Shown piece by piece: positions 63,156-64,000 of a DNA stretch of 64,000 nt. The first letter of the stretch is position 1; the number at the start of each line of letters is the position of its first letter. The notes beneath the pieces were generated by a model, which made no database searches, was not told the DNA's origin, and worked only from the letters and a program-made list of their open reading frames with translations. Source of the DNA: Eledone cirrhosa (lineage: Eukaryota > Mollusca > Cephalopoda > Octopoda > Eledonidae); the NCBI GenBank assembly GCA_964016885.1, contig OZ024740.1, positions 8,948,450 through 9,012,449 of the forward strand. Direction: 5' to 3'. Position numbers and translations under genes: made by a program.

Positions 63156-64000
63156 TTTCTATTGCTATATCAGTTTCTATTGTTATATCAGTTTCGATTG
63201 GTATGTCAGTTTCTATTGGTATATCAGTTGCGATTGGTATGTGAGTTTCTATTGGTATGTGAGTTTCGATTATTATATCAGTTACTATTGGTATGTCAGT
63301 GTCTATTGGTATATCAGTTTCGTTTGGTATGTCAGTTTCGATTAGTATATCAGTTTCTATTGGTATGTCAATTTCGATTGGTATGTCAGTTTCGATTGGT
63401 ATATCAGTTTCGAATGGTATGTCAGTTTCGATTGGTATATCAGTTACAATTGGTATATCAGTTTCAATTGGTATGTTAGTTTATATTGGTATGTCAGTTT
63501 CTATTAGTATATCAGCTTCTATTGGTATGTCAGTTTCGATTGGTATGTTAGTCCTCGATTTGTATGTCACTTTCTATTGGTATATCAGTTTCGATTGGTA
63601 TGTCAGTTTCTATTAGTATGTCAGTTTCTATTGGTATATCAGTTTCGATTGGAATATCAGTTTCGATTGGTAAGTCAGTTTCTATTGGTATGTCAGTTTC
63701 GATTGGTATATCAGTTTCGATTGGTACATCAGTTTCTATTGCTATATCAGTTTCTATTGTTATATCAGTTTCGATTGGTATGTCAGTGTCTATTGGTATA
63801 TCAGTTTCGTTTGGTATGTCAGTTTCGATTAGTATATCAGTTTCTATTGGTATGTCAGTTTCGATTGGTATATCAGTTTCGAATGGTATTTCAATCTCGA
63901 TTGGTATGTCAGTTTCGATTGGTATATCAGTTTCGATTAGTATGTCAGTTTCTATTGGTATATCAGTTTCGATTGGAATATCAGTTTCGATTGGTATGTC

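Larger units (their letters stand above)
57249..64000 (+). repeat. 18-bp satellite array, block 6
   Basis: Same satellite and orientation to the end of the window, so the array continues beyond it. It includes the 2.2-kb multimer. One shortened monomer (GATTAGTATCAGTATC near 58,068) and one missing CG (TCAGTTTCATTGG near 61,441) break phase. No gene is seen. Confidence 0.96.

Noticed and set aside
1..64000. CENP-B box or telomeric repeat in the satellite
   Set aside because: I looked for TTCG..GAA..CGGGA-like and TTAGGG-like motifs. The unit has TTCGATTGG but lacks the rest of the CENP-B box, and there is no telomere repeat. A centromeric role cannot be supported or excluded from sequence.

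Overview
The window looks like a non-coding heterochromatic block from a cephalopod genome, most likely an octopus. The evidence is indirect. The interspersed elements carry the tRNA-derived SINE head and the LINE/SINE tail (GGTTGGTGTTAGGAAGGGCATCC core, then a (GAT)n end) that I associate with octopus and squid genomes. The one real gene is an endonuclease/reverse transcriptase of a kind common in molluscs. No host gene is visible.

About 55 kb of the 64 kb is one satellite family with an 18-bp unit, consensus TATRTCAGTTTCKATTGG, always in the same orientation. The unit has no stop in any + strand frame and none in one - strand frame, so the window is full of long open frames. They encode six-residue repeats (YISFDW, ISVSIG, YQFRLV, and PIETDI on the - strand), and I do not treat them as genes. 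The array is organised into higher-order repeats. A 3,826-bp unit is present about three times between about 5.5 and 16.8 kb, followed by a rearranged partial fourth copy. Other multimers are a 697-bp unit (20.8-21.9 and 27.2-28.2 kb), about 2.5 kb and 3.2 kb units (32.5-44.1 kb), a 1.5-1.6 kb unit (50-53 kb) and a 2.2-kb unit (58.9-63.2 kb).

The array is interrupted by five retroelement copies, all in + orientation. There are three short elements (19.4, 48.4 and 56.9 kb) and two copies of one LINE (21.9-25.7 and 28.2-32.0 kb). The LINE copies share the same satellite flanks on both sides. They therefore come from one insertion followed by a tandem duplication of about 6.3 kb, not from two insertions. 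Copy 2 has an intact 1,039-codon ORF with an endonuclease domain, a reverse transcriptase and a PHD-type zinc finger. Copy 1 is broken by a 1-bp deletion. The tail of the short element at 56.9 kb matches the LINE 3' end closely, and the other two match it partly, so this LINE family is a plausible source of their mobilisation machinery.

The picture is of a satellite growing by repeated unequal exchange, carrying retroelements along as passengers. Block boundaries are given to roughly 10-40 bp because adjacent units are nearly identical.
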